Made by a program: the position numbers and the translations under genes. A stretch of DNA of 64,000 bases from Dastarcus helophoroides (taxonomy: Eukaryota; Arthropoda; Insecta; Coleoptera; Bothrideridae), in contig CM053329.1 in assembly GCA_028583605.1 (NCBI GenBank), positions 3,286,001-3,350,000 on the forward strand, in the 5' to 3' direction. The notes below the pieces were generated by a model that saw only the letters and a program-made list of their open reading frames with translations, did no database searches and was not told the origin of the DNA. Below are positions 34,582 through 47,609 of this stretch, one piece after another. The number at the start of each line of letters is the position of its first letter. Positions within the stretch are counted from its first letter, which is position 1.

Positions 34582-37257
34582 TTTTGGAAATGTTTTAAAA
34601 AATGTCATTAAATGACCGTAGTGGGGCATTCGTAGAGCAATCGAATAGGAGTTCCAATAGCGATTTTTGGTAACGCAAAACCCATATATGTGTATTACAT
34701 ATATGGCAAATCGAGGCGTTTGTTGTTTTCATTGCAATAATAATATTTGTTAAAAAGGGTTATATAAATTTCTTTAAAAGATAACATTTTTTTGGGTTTA
34801 ACTGACAATTTTTCTAGCAGTGTTCATTATAAAAAGAACAACTATGATAAAAGTTCTAATCGGGAGGTGGGCAAAGAAAACTATAAGTATAACTATAGGT
34901 TTTGAATTTTGACACGATTGGGAGGAAGGTTAAAAATTATTGATTAAATTCTTTTTTCCTTAAAGACTTTTATAACTCTTGTCTCGAAAAATATTTTTTT
35001 TTATTAAATTCATTTTTCCTAAATCATGTTTATTTATCATCCTATTGTCAAGCATTGTCGGTGAAATTTGCGGACATTCTGTAAAATGAAAAAATCTGCT
35101 GCGGCTTTATGGAATATCCAGGTTTTAATAAAATTTAATGTTATTAATGATTTCAATCATATTATATAAAAATAATATAGCTATTACAAGTGCGAATTTC
35201 GTCAATCAAATCAAGTTACTTGGAATCAATGTTACAAGACATAATTTGAAGTACTGATAATATAATTATAGCAAGGTGTCGACATTTTGTTATCTAACAT
35301 TCTGTGCAGGTCAAGTATCGTAATGTGGTCTAGAAATGTCATTCAGCATAATGAAAACCTCAGATTTCTTAAATGAACATATTAATAAAATACTTCGCTG
35401 AAATGATACACTCAACTGTTATTGGGAAATAACTGGTTTAGTATTATTTGATTGAGCTTAGATACTTGGAATATATGGAACTAACACTTTTAGTTTTCAT
35501 TAAGTTAAAAAGAAATCGTTTTAGAAACACACGATTGCTTGTTCTCAAAACTAAAATCACTCAGGAAAATTTAATTTTATAAGTATTTTTAACTGCATTA
35601 AACCTAAAATAAGACGTACCTAACTAATAAATTTACTAAAATTTTCTTTAAACTTAAATTTCTTTCTAAATAATGATGCTATAGTCGTTAGCTTAAAATA
35701 GAGTACAATCTAAATTTATTCATATTTGATTTTATTTTCAGATAAAATATCACCCAAGATAAATATAAATAAGAAATATAACTTCTGAGATACATACATG
35801 AAACGTATATGTTGTAGATAACTAAATACATATTATCATAATGCGTACCAACACACTCCACAGTAAGCAAATACAGAGCACAATAAAAAAATTATAGCCC
35901 TTTTAAATTATCAACATTTCTTTGGGATAATTTTGGAGGTTAAAATCTTAAACTTATTAACTTATTTTGTTAATGTACTTCAGCTTAGTTACATAGTCCT
36001 TGGTATATCCATTATTTTTAAAGATACACCATGTTGTTGATAATTGCCGGCCATGTTAAGCAAATATCCCTAATTATAAAATATTGCACACCATGACCAT
36101 TGGAAGTGGTTTGCTCTATTGAAGAAAAAAATAAATTTTGCCATAAAAATAATTATATCTTTGAAAATCTTGCCTCAAGTCAGATGTGATATAGTTTTTT
36201 GGATAGATAAGAACTCTTTTTAGACGACATTACCATAAGTTGCAATTTTAAATTGCCATTAACTTCAAAATTCGTCCTTGAAAAACGACCTTCAGTCTAT
36301 GTAAATGTCTGTTATCACGCTAGAGTTCCCAATTCTTAGCTTATTTTTGCCATTCTTATTAGTCAAATAGTTTAAATATGTTTAAAGAGAAACTTAGTTT
36401 ATTGGAGAAAAATCAAATTAGGTACCTCTTTATACATATTGAAGGTCGAATTATTTTTAGGTATAGCGCAAAAGGGTAAGACGTAAATCGCCTTTGTTTC
36501 TGGCAAAATCAATTTAAAGAAAGGTTTTTTTTTTATTTCAAAGAAATTGTTTTGTATTCTTTGTTTAAGTAATCTGATACGGCGAATCTACTTTAAAACT
36601 ATAATTATATTCAAAAGTCTGGGATGATAGCTGAAACTATAAACGGCACGGTTAATAGAAGATGCCGAATGAAATGTACTCCAGTACTTACTTATGGAAG
36701 TTTGAAATATAAAACAAAAATTTTCATTTTAAGATTGAAATGTCGCAAAAAGTCAAAAATTTTACTGCAAGCTATCTAATCAATTTCAGTAAAGTGCACT
36801 TTTGGTTTTAACATCTTTCCTTTTTTTCATCCAAAACCAAGGTTTGGTAAAGCACCTTTAAGTTAAGTTATATTTACTAGAAGCTGTTATCACCGACTTA
36901 ATCTAACAATGAGTAAAAATTCTGTATCTTTTAAACCAGATATTTTTATTATACATTTAAGCTCTAGTATCTGCAGCTTCGAGGTTTTTCATACTCCATA
37001 AATGACCCCGTATTTAAAAAGTTCCTATGTAATACAGAAATCTTGGGCTCTTACGTAAAAATAACATAACAAATTTGGTAAATATTTGACAAAAACCTTA
37101 TTTACAAACTTTGTTTTTTTTTTTGTTTGCTCTTAGCAAAAATTACGTCAAAGAGGGAAAAAATAATTGCTTTTGCTATTTTGTAACCATACTTGCTATA
37201 TCGTAACCGCCACAACGAGACTCCTCCCATGCCCTCGGGAGAATATGTAGCCTTATT
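34582..37257. other. Intergenic AT-rich DNA, nothing recognised
   Basis: No credible coding sequence or repeat boundary. A small palindrome CATATATG...CATATATG lies near 34683-34705. Confidence 0.45.
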
Positions 37258-38516
37258 TGTAGGGGAAGCAAGGAGAATGCCGTTCACTTAAGGACAAAAC
37301 GCATTATTTGTGTTATATTTAATTTATAGCAAAAGTGTGACAAAAACAAAACTCGAACTATTCAGTAATCAACATTTCAGTACAAAACGTATTTATTTTG
37401 TACGAAAAATTGGTAGCAAAACTTTTAAAAAAACAATTTTGAGCGGCATTATCCCTGACTGGCCAATACCGCTCAGTTATAGGAATAATGACTTTCAAGG
37501 CGGATTGTTTAAATGAAATATTACAGAGATCGACTTTAAACAACCAAATTAAAGTTTACGATTAAAATTAAGCATAAATTATACCTTACTAGAAGTAGTA
37601 GGTATAAGTTATCACAGGTTTTAATCTTAATCATACAAATCACAAATGTTCTCTTAAGAAAAAGATCCTATCCAGAGCATATGACATATCGGAGCTCGTG
37701 TGTACCACATCCTGTTATTTCATTCAAAACTTTGGCAAATATTACATTTGTTATAGTTTTGATAGTCCATGTTAATTTCATACTACTGCAAAGATCTTGA
37801 TTTTCATCATGTTTGATCTCAGAAGAAATTTCTCGCAAAACTTAACAGTTTTAAGGTTCACCTTTCAATTTACTGCTTTTTTGTTATTAATTTAATATTA
37901 CTTTTGTAATTTTTGCTAGTTTTATTAATTCTTGTAGATCTTTTTCATTGAAAGCCACTTTGGAGTTGGTCCTTTAATGATTTCTGGTAATATCTATTAG
38001 GAAAAGGTAAATTATTGCTTACCGGTCACTTAAGTAGTATTACCCCAAACGATAATTTTGTGTAAAGTTAAAATTTAAAAACATGCAGCTAAAACTATTC
38101 AAAAGTATTTACATCAACGCTAAATAGAATGTCTTTATACTTAAAATATTAATAGCAATAATAAATAATTACCTACTCAAATTTTGAAATTCTCGCTAAA
38201 AACTAACTGGCAAAAATTAGATTCGGTTACTTTTAATCTTTGTTGGTTTTGGGGGACAAGATTTGTATTTCAATTTTTGAAGATAAATAAGGACCAGTCC
38301 GTTTCACCAAAAAAATTAGATGAGGAAAGTCTCAAACAAACACATACACTTTACTCTGTCATGTATCGAAAGGATTAAGATTTATTATTGTTGCCTCCTT
38401 ATCCATCAAACATCTCGTGTTTCGATTTCCATAACGTTTTTCTATCTGTCGTTTTATCAAGTAATTAAGGTGAGCGGCATGACCCGATGAACGCCATTTC
38501 CCTTGCTTCCCCTACA
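37258..38516. mobile_element. Candidate 1.26-kb TIR element
   Basis: Left TGTAGGGGAAGCAAGGAGAA then TGCCGTTCA (37258-37288) and, reversed from 38516, TGTAGGGGAAGCAAGGGAAA then TGGCGTTCA form terminal inverted repeats of about 29 bp. The interior holds a copy of the repeat seen at 29.2 and 57.1 kb. No transposase. Confidence 0.55.
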
Positions 38517-39038
38517 TAAAAAATTATTTTAGTATTTAATGAATGTCCTATTAAAATATATAATTCTTTCTCGAGTTGAATTCGCTAAAACTGAGTGACA
38601 AGCAGACAACAAAAATCTAAAAACAGTAATTGTTGTATAAGCTTTTAAATATCTTTAAAAAGTGCAAACAGATTCCATTAAAACATAATAAAATGTTGAT
38701 TCTTTTGTCTTGTATGAATAATAAAAAGACACTTCTTTTGACATGTCAGACAATTCAGTTTCATTTGTATCCACCTAAGAACACAAACAAATAGTACATT
38801 CATGCACTAAGGGTTCACAGAGATAATTTAAACTTAAATCTACTAACTTCTAGTACTACTTGGTGGATGTAAGAAATATTTGTTTTATTGATCATTAAAA
38901 TTGTATGTTTTTTTTATTAAGGACTTGATCAAAACGATAACAGCAATTTTTTATTTATACGATCTCAAAGGTATTCTAGTGCACTTATTTCATTTTTGTA
39001 ACAATTATGGTTCACAATATTACTAATATTTTGTTAAT

Positions 39039-39200
39039 CTTTATAAATAAAATTGAAGTATGTATGTCTGTGATTTTTAAATGCCGTTTACAAGTCCATA
39101 TTCTTATCTACAACACAAAAGATTTTTTTTGTCTGGAGATCGACCATAAATGATCAGTTTTGATGTATCATTTTGTATTCTACTAGCTGCTGCACGCGGC
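39039..39200. mobile_element. Helitron-like end sequences
   Basis: TCTTTATAAATAAAATTGAA then GTATGTCTG (39039 on, plus strand) resembles a Helitron 5' end. Near 39180 the minus strand reads GGGGCCGCGTGCAGCAGCTA then GT, a 3' hairpin plus CTAG(T). The two ends belong to oppositely oriented or composite elements. Confidence 0.4.
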
Positions 39201-39283
39201 CCCTCCAGCCAATTTGAATAAATTACTGCAATGCAAATAAAAATTATTTTAATAAAATTTCAAGTTAGTTTTCAGTTCAAATT

Positions 39284-39556
39284 TTAAGGCGGTAACGTAA
39301 TATTACTGAAATCGATAATACAGATGTCTACTCTTCTAAGGTAATAGTTCGGGGACCGAAGAAGAGAAGTCGCTACCAAATCAAGATAATATGACCGTCT
39401 ACATCGTTTAAAAAGGTTATAAAGATTACTTAGACTTTCTGGATATAAGTTTAAGTTAAATTTTTTCGCATCGTAAGGAATGTCTACACCAATTTTCGTT
39501 AAAACCATTTCAGTAACTGAATGGTGGAAAATGGCCAAACAAATAGATAAACACAC
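39284..39556 (-). CDS. Unidentified coding-like frame beside a Helitron end
   Basis: A 90-codon frame with less biased composition than most chance frames here: DIPYDAKKFNLNLYPESLSN, LYNLFKRCRRSYYLDLVATS. I do not recognise it. Its position just 5' of the minus-strand Helitron 3' terminus would allow it to be captured sequence, but this is speculative and chance is not excluded. Confidence 0.25.
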   Translation of the reverse strand: MCLSICLAIFHHSVTEMVLTKIGVDIPYDAKKFNLNLYPESLSNLYNLFKRCRRSYYLDLVATSLLRSPNYYLRRVDICIIDFSNITLPP

Positions 39557-39852
39557 TTTCGCATTTATGCAGGGTAGTCCAGGTTATTCGTCATTAATTT
39601 TGATATATGAGAGAGCAACAAGAACAAAAATTAGACTTTTGTGAAAAAAATCTCTAAAGAACTGTTTCCAAATATACAGGGTGTCAAAGTTGTGAAAAAA
39701 ACTGTTTTCAACATACCTAAATTAAACCTAAACTAAACCAAACTCATAATGTAAAAAATTGACGCATTTATTATTTGAAAAAAAAATGATAGACTTTACA
39801 TTAACCCTATGCCAAAATTAATTTATTTAGGAATATTTTTTTCACTACATAA

Positions 39853-40735
39853 TTAGAGGAAAAGGTCCAAGTATGGGCCTGCATTTTCTTTTTTCTATAT
39901 TACTTAAACGGCTTACGCAATTAGAATCTGAAAATTGGCACATCGTTGGTCTATAGACTTACAAATAATCATTTCACGTTAGAATTTTTCCAATGTAGTA
40001 GAAAATAATAATATTAAATTAAAACTGAACTGTTGTTATTTTTTAACTTGAGGTCAGAGTGTTTGAAATATGGGCCACTATAGAAACGAACACAATAACG
40101 GTATGTAATTTAAAATGTTAAAATAAACTTTCACTGGAATTTAAAGTGGATTTAAAAAATTAGGTTTTTCTTTTGTTATGGATCGTAGCGGCAAAATATT
40201 GAACGGCCAAACCAAATTTTGGAGCTTTGGGAAGATTTAGTTTCTCTAATATTTTTTAGTTGGCACTTTTAGCGCACTTCGTAACATTGCTAATGCAGAA
40301 TAAGTACACAATTTAAATATTGGTGGATTATAGACCCATCCATATTATGATATTTCAAGGGGTCCATATTAGGAACAAAACATCATAAAGAAACAAACAC
40401 CCCAATTTAATTTTACAGGTTTGGTATGGGCATTTCAGTAAAAAAAATAATAAAGTTTTAGACAAGTATTACACGTTTTGTCAACACTCGTAATCATATT
40501 CAGTTTTAAACTTAACAAATATCTTACTTACATTTTACCTTAACAAAATACTTAAATTTTCAAAAATACAAATTTTGCTATAAACTATCAATAATGCAAA
40601 ACAAAAACTGAATGTGGTATCGAATATTTTTTGCCAATCAGTTTAGCATGTTTTAAGCATTTGCTCAGAGATGCCATTTAGTAAACTAGCATGACTCATA
40701 TTAAATACAGGGCCCATATTCGGACCTTTTCCTTT
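39853..40735. mobile_element. Candidate TIR element (AGGTCC...ATGGGCC ends)
   Basis: Left GAGGAAAAGGTCCAAGTATG then GGCCTGCATT. Right, reversed from about 40735, AAAGGAAAAGGTCCGAATAT then GGGCCCTGTATT. Internal copies of GGTCCATATT and ATATGGGCC recur at about 40070 and 40360. No coding frame. Confidence 0.55.
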
Positions 40736-42573
40736 ACTATTTTGCGCTAAAAGGTCAAAAACAAATAAATATATGTAAATGGTAAACTGTGCAAATGATA
40801 GAAATAATTCTCAGTTTTCCGCGACAGTAAAAATATTTGGTGCATATTTTGGTAATAAGCAATAAGTATATATTGACAATGGAATGACGATCCAGCGTAA
40901 TTTAAAGGGCCATAAAGCTAAATGTTATCATAAACCTTTTCTAATACTAATAGAGATATGCGCTTTATAGATACATTTTTTAAGAATCTTTATAAGAATA
41001 AAAATGTTTATAAGCTTCCTTAATCTTTTTACAACAATACAAGGATTACTTGATGATTTAGATTATCTAACTCATTTATATGCACAATTAATTTAATTTT
41101 GAAATATTTCTATTTGGTTTTTTGGTACCTTAGTAATTTACACATTCTTATATTGTTGCATTGGCAACAATAACAGTTATTGCCTTTCAATTTTGTAAGC
41201 AAGTTCTTTCATTTTTAGATCAATTAAATTATTTTATTTTATAACACTTTCCCTTTTCTCTATATTTATCATAAAATATGCTTACATTTTCTTAAATGTT
41301 TACTGCCTTCAATCAGATATTGTGGGGTTCTTGTTAAGGTGACTAAACTATTCATTTTCTCAAAATGAGCACTAGATTCCAATATGTACTTAAAATTAAA
41401 AAATGATATGAGTTCTAAATAATTGAAATTACCATTGGAATATTTCCAGAAAAAAACATTATCGATGATGGTTGCAAATGAACTAGCAAGGAGAGTGACA
41501 ATTTAAAAACTTTCAGTGAAAAGTAAAAATCGCTCGAAAAGATTTCTGTAATATGGGGAGGGAATTTAAACAATGCATTAATCATCACTGACAACTAAAA
41601 ATCTTAAATCGAACCCTTGTGCCTTAAGCTGGAGCCATACAAACAAAAATTGTGTTTTGCTTTGTATTTTTAAAATAAAAAAATATATATATTTTTCGCG
41701 CAATATTATGTTATAGCTTAAAGGGTTATTTTGTGGGCTGTGTCGCTGTAACAGCTGATGTGCGTTGTAAATTCGTCGATGCAATGCAAAAACCCGTAAC
41801 TACATATAAGGCAACAATAATAAAATAACACAATCTCACCATTTCAGTCAAATATAACGCATAACGCAAGCTCTTATTGATGTAGAGCCGCCTTTAAAGC
41901 TATTAAAAAATCATATTCAAAACGACGTTGATCAAGTAGTTCTCAATGTAATAAGCAATATCTAAAAAAATGATATAAGAATTTGAAATCTCTGCGAATG
42001 AAATGTTTTGTAATGAAATAGTCGAACCTGCTACAGTTGAAAATATTTACAATTAACAACCGAAGACCAGTTTCGGTTTTCCTCGGGCTGATCCCTATGT
42101 TACTGTCAATGTAAACACTGCCAAGTTATAACCGCTAAAACCATTAATCAGTCAATAAGTCCTCAGGAGACGTAAATTCCATTGAGCGACATAACTGACT
42201 TTCGACGGTATCTTACGAGAAATATCTTTGCTAATTGAAACAACTATTGCTGAGAATTAAAATCAAGTTATGAAAGTATATGTATGTATGTATACAGAAG
42301 TTTCAATATCATGTGGAAGAAAAGGACTACTATCAAAAATCTTTAAATTGAATCATCTTGTCAGTATTAATTTATTAATTTTATTTTATACGAGTTATAA
42401 TTTTAATGGCCAAATTGGGTGCATCAGCATTAATAGTTCTTTTGAAATATTAATTATTAATTAGATAGGTACATTTGGCAGTGTTAAAATTTATTAGAGT
42501 TAACCAAATTGTTAGATCCAAAAATGTACTTTTGTTTTAATATTACAGTTAGAATATTTAAGCTGGTACTTAC
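40736..42573. other. Intergenic AT-rich DNA, nothing recognised
   Basis: No supported gene. A GC-richer patch at 42050-42130 (CCGAAGACCAGTTTCGGTTT) forms a small inverted repeat and may be a repeat fragment. Confidence 0.4.
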
Positions 42574-42622
42574 GTGAAACCACTGTGGTGTTTGTTACAG
42601 CTGGTGAAAATTTTACAAGTGT
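42574..42622 (-). other. Exon-like 49-bp island with strong splice sites
   Basis: On the minus strand TTCTATTGCAG precedes 49 nt that read TLVKFSPAVTNTTVVS and are followed by GTAAGTACC. Both sites are near consensus. No partner exon was recognised, so this may be chance or part of an unresolved minus-strand gene. Confidence 0.3.
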
Positions 42623-43300
42623 CTGCAATAGAATAAAATTATTTAATGAGGATAATTCTTATCCATTAAGAGAAATTTGTGTCAATATTAATGACCGACA
42701 ATTATTGTCACTAAAATGAATGTCGGAGTTAATTTATATTTGCTTTTAAAATAAAGAATAATATGATCACACAACCTTTACGAAATCTTAGCAGAATTAC
42801 GAATAACGTACTTTAGAGGATATATAAATTTATTTTGTAATCTACTTACCTACTTTTGCAAAAGCAGACGCTGATGTAAAATTAACCGTAAGGATTATAC
42901 TTTTATTAAGCGTCCTATCTTATCTTTTTCTCTTTATAGCAGCGCTTGAAACAAAACGAACCACCTATTACTTTATTGATAAAGATTACGTATTTTTCAA
43001 CTGTAAATATGAAAATGTTCTGTAAGCATTTGTAGAAATCTAAAATGGAATTATTGGAAACTTAATTCAAAAGTGGAGAGGAATTTCAGAATACATTTGT
43101 AATTAGTAATTACATATTTCATTTTTTATTTGTTGGAACATTATTAAGTTAATTCTAGTTCGAAAATATTTAACTGTCGCACTGTTCTCTCATTCTACTT
43201 TTTATTTGACTCTTGCGGTTTTGTTATTGTTTTCCTCTCTCGCATTTCAGTGTTTAATGGAGGGGCAGGTTTAAAGGTAAAAGGGTACCAGGCATATATA

Positions 43301-44215
43301 GAGGAGATAGGGGAGGTAAGGGAGGTATGGGCACCTTTTTACACAAGACGTAATAAAAATTTGATTTTCTTATGAAATAAAATATTTAATTTTTAGGTGA
43401 ATAGGGTATACATTTCGCTATAATTATAGTAAAGAAAGTTCGCAATATGCAATCAGTCCCAAAGTTACAAAAGAATTTTGGAAACACATCAAATGTGCTC
43501 AAGACTCAACGGTAGGGTGGTTAGGACATTTTAACTGAATTGTTTTTTTTTTACTTATTTAAGATTTGTTAGGACCTATAAGGTTTTAGCAAACGAATAA
43601 TTAGAGCTTCCACGTTTTGTTTTATTTAATGTTTTTTATTCTGGAATCTTGGTTTTCAATCTATTGAACTTGGGCTTCTACCTTATCTACTTCAGGATAG
43701 AAAAATGTTTTTCCTAACTTACTTGAACATATAAATTATCTGTCTGTTTTAGCCTAGCCTTTTTCAGGGATATCAGTTAATAATCTACTTTCTTCTTTCT
43801 TCCTTCTATATCCAATAAATTGGCGGGAATATTGAGCATGCCCAAACCTTCCGCAAAATAAACTGCCCATTGCTCTCACTGTAAATTTTTTCAAATAATT
43901 TTTCTTTTGAATTTTCTGGTCAAATATTTTGGTTTAATTTATAGGTCAACATAAAGGTTAGGAAGTACACAATAAAAAGAAAATTGTTTTCTCTCAAATC
44001 TCTTGTATGTGAATTCTAAAATCATCATTAAATAATATACCAGGTACGCACATAAAATCCCAAACAGGTTATAACTTTGATAACCCAATGGAACGAAAAA
44101 TATTATATGGACGAGATGTGTTACCAGTGAACGAACTAAATTACTATCGTAAAAAAATTGATTTAAGAGAGGGTGACCATGCCTCCCCACTACCCAACTC
44201 TCCCCCATGTCTCCT
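43301..44215. mobile_element. Candidate 0.9-kb element with G-rich inverted ends
   Basis: Left GGAGATAGGGGAGGTAAGGG then AGGTATGGGCACC. Right, reversed from 44213, GGAGACATGGGGGAGAGTTG then GGGAGGCATGGTCACC. The ends are imperfect. A minus-strand frame (43939-44208, 89 codons) overlaps the right end and is not recognised. The ATGGGC words resemble those of the 39.85-40.73 kb element. Confidence 0.45.
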
Positions 44216-46198
44216 ACATTTATTATAAATTTATTAGTTTTTATTTTTTAATCTTAAAAAGGATATAATGCCAGTCATGTTTTTGTAATTGATACGATCA
44301 GAAGTGTTCTTTGAATCTCGCAGAGATGATATGGATCAACTTGTTTATACTTTGATGTCAGTTTGCATTTTGTTTATTTACAATATATCTATTATTTCCA
44401 TCTCTTTTTGCACTGCCGATGTTCAATAATATCGAATAGCTTAAACTTAGACTAAGAACACTACTTTCCAATTAATAGAATGTTTTGTAGAAATTATGGT
44501 ACGGTATTCTTTGCGAATAGGGCTCTGACAAGAAAATAAAGCTCAGGCTACATGAATGAAATCTTTGAAAAAGTATTGATGATATGTTTAGATATATAAA
44601 ACATCTTCAAAATAAATTTTAAGTAATTAGTTCAGTTATTTCTATGTTGTGCTTAACTAAAACGTCACCTACTACTAAAAGTTGGAAGTGTTTACCATAA
44701 CCGCACCATGCTAAAGGGGTGTTATAATTAATATTTATAACTAATTAGCTTTCATTTGCTTGTGACAGAATATATTAGGAAGAAGTTTAGTTAAGTTTGG
44801 AATTTCGCTCCCTAACCTTAAACGTATCAAAATAAGAATCAAATAAATTTTCTAATTTCCATTGAATATTTAAATATCAATCAAATTAAAATAAAAATTT
44901 ATTCTCCCACTCGAAAACACTGGTATTTATGCTGCATTGCTGAATCAGGTCCTTGATTATATTATTTGTGGATAAAAACTAATTAAACACTAATTAACAA
45001 GGATCACTAAACGACTTGTCCTCTTTTTTTTTTGTTAATTTTTTAAAGAAATTGTTTCAAACTTTGATTCCCAACTCTCTTACATCATTCTCCAGTTATC
45101 TGTTTTTATGAAATCTGTGTTTATGAAATTCTCTTTAAAATTAGACATGCACCTCTAAGACACATACGGGATAGACTAAAGGAAGTTTAATATATAAATC
45201 ATAAAAAATAATATTAAAATTAAATTACTGTCGAATTTAAACTGCAAAGTAAAAAAATTCACATTTCAGAAAAAATTCACCTTCTACCTTGCAGATATCA
45301 AAATAGATTAAAGTTTCTAAGTTTGCTACAAAATAATTAAATGCTATTCAATAAAATAAGGAAAAATGAACATCTAACCCTATCGAAAATGCAAATAACA
45401 GTCTCTATTTTTCTCACACCGCAACAGCTTTATATAAGATAATTAAATCGATTTGCTATATACTTAACACTTACACTTCGTTACAATATCATGTATTGGG
45501 CTTGTGCAGCCCATTATATGTTTCGACCAATAAATAAATTGTATAAGAATTTACATAATTGTTGCTTGGATAGATGTAAAAACCAGACTAATATTAATTA
45601 TTAATAATCTTTGAAAAATTATTAAATGTTTGATACTATAATATTTAAAATAAAAAAAAAACAGTTTTTTCTAGTTAATAGCGTTCACTTCCTTTGGCAG
45701 TTCCCATGACTGCCATTTTTTTTTGTTATTATCTTACTTTAATATTACTGCTTTTATTATATGTAAATAGTTTTAAGGTTATGAGGAAAGTGCTATAAGC
45801 TATAAGCATTTTGTAATTGAAGTATAAGTGGCAGTTTAGGTTTTGAAACTAATTGTACATAATATTTGCCAAAAATCATGGATGCATGCGGGCACAACCA
45901 AAATATTTACTACAATTTTTATAGTTTTATTACCTGTTAATTCTTTGCATCTTCACTAGTTTCATTTTATGATTTAATAGTCTTACTCCACTTACACCAC
46001 TTTCAAATACATACTTACGAGTACAATATTTAGCAATCTTTAAGAAAATTGTAGGCGATAAACACTGCATTTATCACAAAAAAAGTCTGACTCAGAACTC
46101 CAACTTACTGCTTTCTTGAACCTTTGGTAGTCATATTATTTCATACAAACAATCCTCAGAAAAAAAAATGAAATGCAAAGATGTAGATTTTAAGATAT
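44216..46198. other. Intergenic AT-rich DNA, nothing recognised
   Basis: No supported gene or repeat boundary between the preceding TIR candidate and the LTR element. Confidence 0.5.
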
Positions 46199-46532
46199 TG
46201 TTGCGTGCTATCGGGTCGAATTGATTAACACATGAATTGAATAATACCCACTTTATTTTCAAACTAAACTCGGAACACTACAACTAAATAATTAATTTAC
46301 TTATTTACTACCAACTCACCAACTACACTGACTCTAACTAACTCGAGGAAAATGCGACCGCCTTATATAGTTTTGGCTCCTAGAAAAATCCCGCAGATAA
46401 GGCTTATCGTTTGCCGAAATTTCTGGAACACTTATCTGCCATTTGCTTCATTATTGCGGCAGCTTTCCCCTTATCAGATTCTTCTAAAAAATTTTCTTAC
46501 GTACTGAATTCTATAATTTACATCTCGTTACA
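46199..46532 (-). repeat. 3' LTR of the gypsy-type element
   Basis: Shares with the other LTR the words AAACTAAACTCGGAACACTA, AAAAATCCCGCAGATAAG and TTATCGTTTGCCGAAATTTC. Ends TGTTGCG...CGTTACA on the plus strand. Confidence 0.92.
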
Positions 46533-46552
46533 CTACCTCCCCCTTAAGACTG
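46533..46552 (-). other. Polypurine tract
   Basis: On the minus strand CTTAAGGGGGAGGTAG sits directly against the TGTAACG start of the 3' LTR, the expected place for plus-strand priming. Confidence 0.85.
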
Positions 46553-46568
46553 ATCGTCCCGATCAGTT

Positions 46569-47590
46569 CCAATCAGTCACTTCGCCACTTTACTTGCACA
46601 GTCTGTTCAGGTGTACCACTTTCATCTTAGTCCTGGGGCTACGCTGGATCCTGTATACCAAGTCGTTGGTCCTCTTCAGCACTTTATATGGCCCTTCCTA
46701 AGATGGCGGAAACTTCGGCGAAACTCCTTTCCTCCGCTGGGGGTTGTATAGCCATACCAGTTCGCCCTCACTGAAACCACCATGGTTGGCATTCACGTCA
46801 TATCTTGTCTTTATCCGGTCCGTCGTCAAGTTGATCTTCGTTCGCACCAGGGCATGTGCCTCCAGTATCGCACCACACTGCGGATGAAGAGGTGTCGTTC
46901 GAGTTTTCTTTATTCTAAGAAGACGGCACACCTCTTCAAAGACCCCCGATTTGAAGTTCCTTCCTTGGTCCAAGAGTAGTTCTAAGGGAACACCAAATCG
47001 ACGGATAAAGTTGTCCACAAGAACCCTTGCGACTGTGGTAGCTTCCTGGTTCGGGATGACGTAAGCTTCAGGCCATTTACTGAAATAATCCATGGCTACC
47101 AGGATAAACTTGTTTTCATGGTCTGATGTTGGGAATGGCCCTGCCACATCGATTGCAATTCCTTCAAATGGAGTTCCCACATTATACTGCTTCAGGGCCT
47201 TTTTGGTTCTTGTACGGGGACCCTTGGATGCAGCGCAGGTGACACATTTCCGACACCACGCTGAACGTCCTCCTTGCAGTTAACCCAATAGAACCGTTTC
47301 CGAATCTTCTCCAGGGTCTTATTCATCCCTAAATGTCCACCAGAGGTTCCACTGTGCACCTCCCACAAGACCTGTGAAATCTTCTCCTGAGGCATTACCA
47401 ACTGCAAGTTGACGCGCTTTCCATTCGCGCTTTCCCATGCCCTCTTCAGCACCCCGTTCTCTACCTGGAGGAATTTCCATTGAGCCCACAAATTCTTGAG
47501 AGCTGGACTTCTGTCGAAAACCTCTGGCCATTCCGGTCTATCTTCAGCTTCTTTCAATTCCAACATGGATCCGATATCAGCGTCGCTCTT
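46569..47590 (-). pseudogene. Integrase region of the gypsy-type element (two of three catalytic acids left)
   Basis: Minus-strand frames give an H2C2-like region (VHSGTSGGHLGMNKT, FYWVNCKEDV, then after a shift CRKCVTCAASKG), the integrase core with D in AIDVAGPFPTS and D in LLLDQGRNF, then HPQC joined abruptly to a far-downstream part RTKINLTTDRIKTRYD. The block with the catalytic Glu is deleted. FSEGELVWLYNPQRRKG continues the C-terminal domain. A Trp codon has become TAG at about 46698, followed by GPYKVLKR and VVHLNRL. Confidence 0.85.
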
Positions 47591-47609
47591 CTGTAGCTCT
47601 CGAAGACCT

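Noticed and set aside
42050..42130. Riboswitch or structured RNA from the GC-rich patch
   Set aside because: Only a short inverted CCGAA/TTCGG pair is seen; nothing supports a known RNA family.
46411..46701. Plus-strand open frame across the LTR, with a sister at 49554-49748
   Set aside because: Both are antisense reading through the two LTR copies, explained by the LTR repeat.
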